This document shows positions 59,882-64,000 of a DNA stretch of 64,000 bases, in pieces. The notes under the pieces are model-generated. The model was not told the origin of the DNA and did no database searches. It saw nothing but the letters and a program-made list of their open reading frames with translations. The DNA is from an uncultured Bacteroidota bacterium. GTDB taxonomy: Bacteria > Bacteroidota > Bacteroidia > Chitinophagales > LD1. The position numbers were made by a program, and so were the translations under genes. Where the stretch lies: assembly GCA_903919075.1 (NCBI GenBank), contig CAIXGR010000036.1:1-64000 (forward strand), in the 5' to 3' direction. Position 1 is the first letter of the stretch. Every line of letters starts with the position of its first letter.

Positions 59882-62038
59882 ATGAAACTAAGAACCCTGT
59901 TGCCCATACTGTGTTTTTCGTTCCTATCTGCATATAGCAGCCCTTGGGAGCAAAAAGTTGCGCGCGTAGATAGCCTTGTGAAAAAACATAATTATTCAAC
60001 AGCCGCTAAACGGTATGAAAGGCTGCTAAAACATAAAACAATTCCTGCCGATTCAACTTTTCATGCCAAAACACAATTGGCTAAATGTTACGAGCAGATG
60101 GGCAGCACCGTTAAAGCCGAAGCTATTTATGCGCAGTTAGAAAGCGACGAACGCAAGGTTGATGAGAGTGTTCGGTTTGCTTACGCGCGCATGTTACAAG
60201 CCAACGGCAAAGGTGCAAGCGCGAAAGCCATGTTTTTGAAAACCAATAACCCTGCCGCTAAAGATTTTGCCGAGGTGGCCGAAGAATCTTCAACCAATGC
60301 ATTTTGGGATCAGCAAGTAGAAATAAAAAAACTTGATTTAAATACCTCTGCACAGGATTTTGCACCGGTGATGTATAAAAAAGGCCTGGTATTTACTTCG
60401 AACAGGAAAAAGAAACACCGTAAAATAATGCTGGTAATTGCCGAAGAAGGCGATAAAGGTGAATGGCACAAAGCAAAAGCCTTCGCAAAAAAAATGCGCG
60501 GGCATAATTCGCAAACAGCTGCGTTTAATGCCGCAGGCGATGAAATATTTTTTAGCCGCAATAGTTTTAAAAGAAAATATAACGGGCAGTTATGCATTGT
60601 AAAATCAACCTACAACAGGCATTGGAGAAAACCAAAATTACTGCTATTCGAAAAGCCACAGTTTACTTATTCGCAACCAAGCCTTTCAGCCGATGGCAAG
60701 ACACTTTATTTTTCGAGCGATATGCCTGGTGGCTTTGGCGGCATGGATGTATGGATGACAGTGAGGCTAAACGATTCAACTTGGGCCACACCGGTAAACA
60801 TGGGCGCTACAGTTAACACCGGCGGCGATGAAGTATACCCTTATATAGCCGATAACGGCAATCTGTATTTTTCAAGCAATGGCCATGCAGGTATGGGTGG
60901 GCTTGATATTTTTGTGGCAAAAACAGATGGCGATAAATTTATAAGTGTTACCAACCTTGAAATGCCCATTAATTCCGATAAGGATGATTTCGGCATTTTT
61001 ATTTCGCCGGCCGATAAGTTTGGTTATTTCAGTTCGAACCGAACAAGCAATAATGATATTTATCAATTTGAAAAGAAAAAGAAACCGGCTACCAACCATC
61101 CGGTGCTTCGTGCGGTATCGCCCATAGTTTCCGAAATTAAAGGTTTGGCCGATGCACGGGCAACAATTAACCAGCCAAATGGCAAAAGCACTTTTTATAT
61201 TTCCGACCCAGAAGGATATTTTTATTTTAAACCCGATACCGGTGTGCTTTATCAGGTAATGATGACCAAGAAAGATTACGATACAGCAAGTTTTACAATA
61301 ACCGTTTCAGCACGGGAGGAAGATAACGCTACCCGACAAATTTTGCTAAAACTGCAACCGCGCACAGATACTGCCGAACCTGTTTTAAATGTAAACAATG
61401 TAAAAAAAGATACTACTGATGAATTGATAAAACCGGTATGGCATATAGTTGAGGCAGGTGAAACATTAAGCAGCATTGGTAAAAAATTCGGCTCATCAAT
61501 TGAGGATATGAAAATGTGGAACAATTTTAAAAGCGATAATTTGAAAGGCGTGAAGAGCATGATTGTGGGCTACGAATACGACAGCGAATTTAAAGACTTG
61601 CTGGCTATGAAAGAATTGGAGAAATCGGGCATAGGAAAAGGCGACCGGGCCGGCCTGCTCGAAAAAATAAGGAAATACTATTCATCGAAAATGGAGAGCG
61701 GCAAAAATACGCTTTACGGTATGTTGTATTTCGATTTTAATAGTAAGGACCTAACGCTATCGCTAACTGAATTGAATATACTTACCGGCTTTTTGAAGGA
61801 TAAAAAAGAGCTATCGGTTGAGGTTACGGGCCATACCGATAACATTGGCACATCTGAAAGTAACATGCAACTTTCAAAAGCACGCGCAAAAAGCGTTTAC
61901 GATTATTTAATTGCCAAAGGCATACCGGCCGATAGAATCAGATTTAGTTTTAAAGGCAGCACAATGCCCGTTGCAACAAATGACAATGCTGATGGGCGTG
62001 CACAAAACAGGAGAGTGGAAATTTATTTAACCCAGTAA
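59882..62038 (+). CDS. PorE-like OmpA-family protein with LysM domain
   Basis: 718 residues. Signal peptide (LLPILCFSFLSAYSS), TPR-like helices (about 20-135), WD40/PD40-like propeller (about 150-395: GLVFTSNRKKK, TLYFSSDMPGGFGGMDVW, NLYFSSNGHAGMGGLDIF, FGYFSSNRTSNNDIY), a carboxypeptidase regulatory-like domain (about 415-490), a LysM domain (about 517-560: HIVEAGETLSSIGKKFG), and the OmpA C-domain (about 612-718: LYFDFNS, VTGHTDNIG, NRRVEIYL) that grips peptidoglycan. TPR-propeller-CRD-OmpA is the plan of PorE, an outer-membrane component of the T9SS. The LysM is an addition. No lipobox is seen. Confidence 0.8.
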   Translation: MKLRTLLPILCFSFLSAYSSPWEQKVARVDSLVKKHNYSTAAKRYERLLKHKTIPADSTFHAKTQLAKCYEQMGSTVKAEAIYAQLESDERKVDESVRFAYARMLQANGKGASAKAMFLKTNNPAAKDFAEVAEESSTNAFWDQQVEIKKLDLNTSAQDFAPVMYKKGLVFTSNRKKKHRKIMLVIAEEGDKGEWHKAKAFAKKMRGHNSQTAAFNAAGDEIFFSRNSFKRKYNGQLCIVKSTYNRHWRKPKLLLFEKPQFTYSQPSLSADGKTLYFSSDMPGGFGGMDVWMTVRLNDSTWATPVNMGATVNTGGDEVYPYIADNGNLYFSSNGHAGMGGLDIFVAKTDGDKFISVTNLEMPINSDKDDFGIFISPADKFGYFSSNRTSNNDIYQFEKKKKPATNHPVLRAVSPIVSEIKGLADARATINQPNGKSTFYISDPEGYFYFKPDTGVLYQVMMTKKDYDTASFTITVSAREEDNATRQILLKLQPRTDTAEPVLNVNNVKKDTTDELIKPVWHIVEAGETLSSIGKKFGSSIEDMKMWNNFKSDNLKGVKSMIVGYEYDSEFKDLLAMKELEKSGIGKGDRAGLLEKIRKYYSSKMESGKNTLYGMLYFDFNSKDLTLSLTELNILTGFLKDKKELSVEVTGHTDNIGTSESNMQLSKARAKSVYDYLIAKGIPADRIRFSFKGSTMPVATNDNADGRAQNRRVEIYLTQ

Positions 62039-62062
62039 TTTTGTCCCCTTAGAAAAACCAGA

Positions 62063-62555
62063 ATGAAACGAAAGCTAATTTCCATAGATAACTTTTTTAG
62101 AAAAAGCTTTCAGTGTAACCATACCTGCGTTGCTCCTTTGTGGCTTTATTATAGGGGGGGTAACGCATGGATGGTCAAATTTTCATCAGAATGTGCCTGT
62201 GTTTTTGATTCTTCTTCTTTTTGCAATATTTATTGGCGACAGTTTTATGGTTAAGCATCCGGTTTATTATGATGATAATTTTTTTTATTGGAGTAGAAAA
62301 GGAAAGGAGTTAGTGGTACCTTTTTCGAATATTGTCGAAGGTTCGGTCGTAAAAAGACGAGGACCATATTTATGCACTTTTAAATACAGTGACAATGAAA
62401 ATAATATTCAAACTTTAAGATTTGTTGTATCGGGATTAGCAGTGTCATATCAGGAAATGTTAGTGCTAGTAAAGAGGATTGAGGAAGAACAACCAGATTT
62501 AAAAATTTCTATTCTTTGGACATGGATGCTATATCGAAAAAAAAACCAAAAATAA
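62063..62555 (+). pseudogene. PH-like membrane protein gene with a probable frameshift at a T6 tract
   Basis: ATG 62063 opens MKRKLISIDNFF, but the membrane helix and C-terminal domain (IPALLLCGFIIGGVTHGW, YDDNFFYWSRKGKELVVPFSNI, to 62555) lie in another frame. Frame analysis joins them at TTTTTT (62093-62098): one T fewer, or two more, would give an intact protein of about 164 residues (LEKAFSVTIPALL). In the frame of the C-terminal part there is no ATG until past the helix. A G7 run (62154-62160) follows. Possible readings: real mutation, slippage-based switching, or sequencing error. Confidence 0.55.
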
Positions 62556-62712
62556 CTTTATAACTCAATAGGCATCTTGCATTGAGCGGTGTTTGGAGTT
62601 CAGTTAAACCTTTCCAGGAAATAAGCAAAAAAGACAGCGTTTCTTTTGCCTTAAACGATTGATTATTTTTTTTCAATTACTTTGCATCGTTACATCATTT
62701 AAAAATAAGCAA

Positions 62713-62952
62713 ATGAGAATTTTGAAATACTTAGAGAAAGCCTGGATTGCAGCAGCCATCTGCGCGTTTATAGTAATGACTTACAATCTCATTACATTAC
62801 GCACATTCGATAATCACGCTTACTTTCCGCTGATATGTGCTGCATTTTGTTTGCTGATTTGGTACAACATACGCGGACAAAGAAAATTTAGAGAAAAGAT
62901 TTTTGGCGACGACCAGAAAAAAAACCAGGGCCCTGAAAATCGCACGAATTGA
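62713..62952 (+). CDS. Small two-helix membrane protein
   Basis: 79 residues from ATG 62713 (an in-frame ATT/ATG region upstream at 62659 is less likely, as it encodes a chance-looking leader). Helix 1 about 9-28 (AWIAAAICAFIVMTYNLI), helix 2 about 37-53, basic tail (GQRKFREKIFGDDQKK). Similar small proteins of unknown function are frequent in Bacteroidota. It ends 10 bp before a repeat. Confidence 0.6.
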   Translation: MRILKYLEKAWIAAAICAFIVMTYNLITLRTFDNHAYFPLICAAFCLLIWYNIRGQRKFREKIFGDDQKKNQGPENRTN

Positions 62953-62961
62953 AATTAAAAT

Positions 62962-62990
62962 CCCCCCTTTAGGGTAGATTTAGAGGGGTG
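62962..62990 (-). repeat. Degenerate hairpin repeat covering the queA stop codon
   Basis: CCCCCCTTTAGGG...AGAGGGGTGG, a variant of the CTCCCTTTAGGGAG family. The queA stop (62980-62982) and its last codons (NPPL) are inside it. Confidence 0.65.
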
Positions 62991-64000
62991 GATTGCTCCA
63001 CAACAACGAACCATCGCCATAGCTTAAAAACCTAAAATTGTGCGAAAGCGCATAATCATAAATTTCTTTCCATTTATCGCCCACCACTGCAGCAACCAAC
63101 AATAACAATGTAGAATCAGGCTGATGAAAATTTGTAATAATCGCGTCAGCAATTTCTAACCGGTAGCCGGGCGCTATCATTATCTGGGTTTTGCAAATCA
63201 TTTTTTGCAAACCATTTTTTTTCATCCAGTCTAACAGCGATTGTAATGCTTTTTCGGCAGGTACCGGTTCTTGTATATCATAAGGGTCCCACTGGTTTAC
63301 TTCAAGTTCATGTATAGAACATGCTGGATTTAAATTTGCCTTCACGCCCATCCAATACAACGATTCAATAGTGCGCAGCGAAGTAGTGCCAACGGCAATA
63401 ATTGCTTTGCCGTTATTTGAAACTGCGCTCAGCAAATGCTTGATAGTTTCAATTTTTACATCAAGCAACTCGGCGTGCATTAAATGCTCGCCAATAGTTT
63501 CGGCTTTAACCGGTTTAAAAGTTCCTGCGCCGACATGCAGTGTAACGTATTCGGTTTCTACGTGTTTAGCATTCAAGTTTTCAAAAACATTTTCAGTAAA
63601 ATGCAACCCGGCCGTGGGCGCAGCTACCGAGCCTTCGTACTGCGCATATAATGTTTGATATCGCGATTGGTCAATCTCTTCCGATGCCCTACGTAAATAT
63701 GGAGGGATGGGCATCATACCGGTGCGGTCTAATATTTCAGCGAAGGTAAAATGCTCAGGCTGCCAGTTAAATTCAACTACAAAAGCATCGGGTGTTCTTT
63801 CTACTAACTCAGCGGTTAGTGTGTAATCATCGGTTTTATATTCCAGCTTTTTTTCCTTCCACTTGCTGGCTTTGCCTATCAGGCAGTTCCACCGAGCGCT
63901 TTTAGTTTGGCTCATGGCCGATGCCATCTCAGTATTTTCGCCCGCGGGTTCTAAACAAAAAATTTCTATGGTAGCTCCATTTGCATTTTTAAACAACAAC
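62980..64000 (-). CDS. queA: QueA, tRNA preQ1 ribosyltransferase-isomerase, partial
   Basis: The frame is open to the right edge; about 339 residues are visible. Recognisable QueA parts are PIPPYLRR (about 97), GSVAAPTAGLHFTE, VTLHVGAGTFKPV, EHLMHAE, and GTTSLRTIES; FNFHQPDSTLLLLVAA-like block near the end (NFHQPDSTLLLLVAA). QueA transfers the ribose part of S-adenosylmethionine to preQ1 in tRNA to form epoxyqueuosine. The end reads SYGDGSLLW where many have GDAMLI, followed by a repeat-encoded tail. The presence of gluQ in the same window fits a working queuosine pathway. Confidence 0.9.
   Translation of the reverse strand, partial: LLFKNANGATIEIFCLEPAGENTEMASAMSQTKSARWNCLIGKASKWKEKKLEYKTDDYTLTAELVERTPDAFVVEFNWQPEHFTFAEILDRTGMMPIPPYLRRASEEIDQSRYQTLYAQYEGSVAAPTAGLHFTENVFENLNAKHVETEYVTLHVGAGTFKPVKAETIGEHLMHAELLDVKIETIKHLLSAVSNNGKAIIAVGTTSLRTIESLYWMGVKANLNPACSIHELEVNQWDPYDIQEPVPAEKALQSLLDWMKKNGLQKMICKTQIMIAPGYRLEIADAIITNFHQPDSTLLLLVAAVVGDKWKEIYDYALSHNFRFLSYGDGSLLWSNPPL

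Overview
The window comes from a member of the Bacteroidota, most likely of the Chitinophagales/Sphingobacteriales side. The evidence is gliding/type IX secretion system (T9SS) genes (gldA end, gldF, gldG), secreted proteins ending in T9SS type A sorting domains, SprB repeats, a fused E1 alpha/beta 2-oxoacid dehydrogenase, a CarB without the C-terminal allosteric domain, a MoxR/Bat operon, and several start regions carrying the Bacteroidota -7 box TAnnTTTG in place of Shine-Dalgarno signals. I found no rRNA, tRNA, CRISPR array, phage or intact insertion sequence. Both end genes are cut: the 3' end of gldA on the left and queA on the right.

Layout. 1-4639: gldA end, gldF, gldG, a DUF4340 protein and a small membrane protein. 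4691-13271: secreted proteins (one with a stop codon in front of its sorting domain), the fused E1 enzyme, a membrane glycosyltransferase and a secreted dienelactone-hydrolase-like enzyme. 13472-19857: DUF2442 protein, iron alcohol dehydrogenase, class I amidotransferase-like hydrolase, a large T9SS cargo, GluQ and a fatty acid desaturase. 20057-25979: moxR, DUF58, membrane protein, batA, batB, batC. 26311-31407: kelch protein, CarB, and a protein resembling the periplasmic C-terminus of GldM. 31618-40102: PabA/TrpG, alpha/beta hydrolase, CBS protein, DUF5686 outer-membrane protein, a repeat-flanked secreted protein and a soluble histidine kinase. 40111-54474: SprB-repeat adhesin, lipoproteins, MFS exporter, three tandem GNAT acetyltransferases, PH-like membrane protein, DUF4397 cargo, SRPBCC protein. 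54611-64000: photolyase, a second large adhesin-like cargo, a PorE-like OmpA protein with an added LysM domain, small membrane proteins and queA.

The connecting theme is the cell surface. The Gld proteins belong to the gliding/T9SS apparatus, the PorE-like and GldM-like proteins are plausible envelope accessories, and at least six proteins are probable T9SS cargo. Metabolic and information genes are interspersed singly.

The most unusual features are in the DNA itself. (i) The palindrome ACCGGT occurs about 120 times by hand count, roughly tenfold more than base composition predicts, in all reading frames and between genes, like the cyanobacterial HIP1 word. (ii) At five places there are short arrays of about five tandem heptamers with a fixed triplet and variable remainder; one array lies in the linker of the fused E1 enzyme and two adjoin the start of a Bat-operon gene. 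(iii) Gene ends carry GC-rich hairpin elements that vary in arm sequence but keep a G-rich tail, and several run into the coding ends of neighbouring genes. I see no clear new defence or secretion system. These three repeat classes, the GldM-like/MORN protein, the PorE-like protein with LysM and the GNAT triplet are the best leads.
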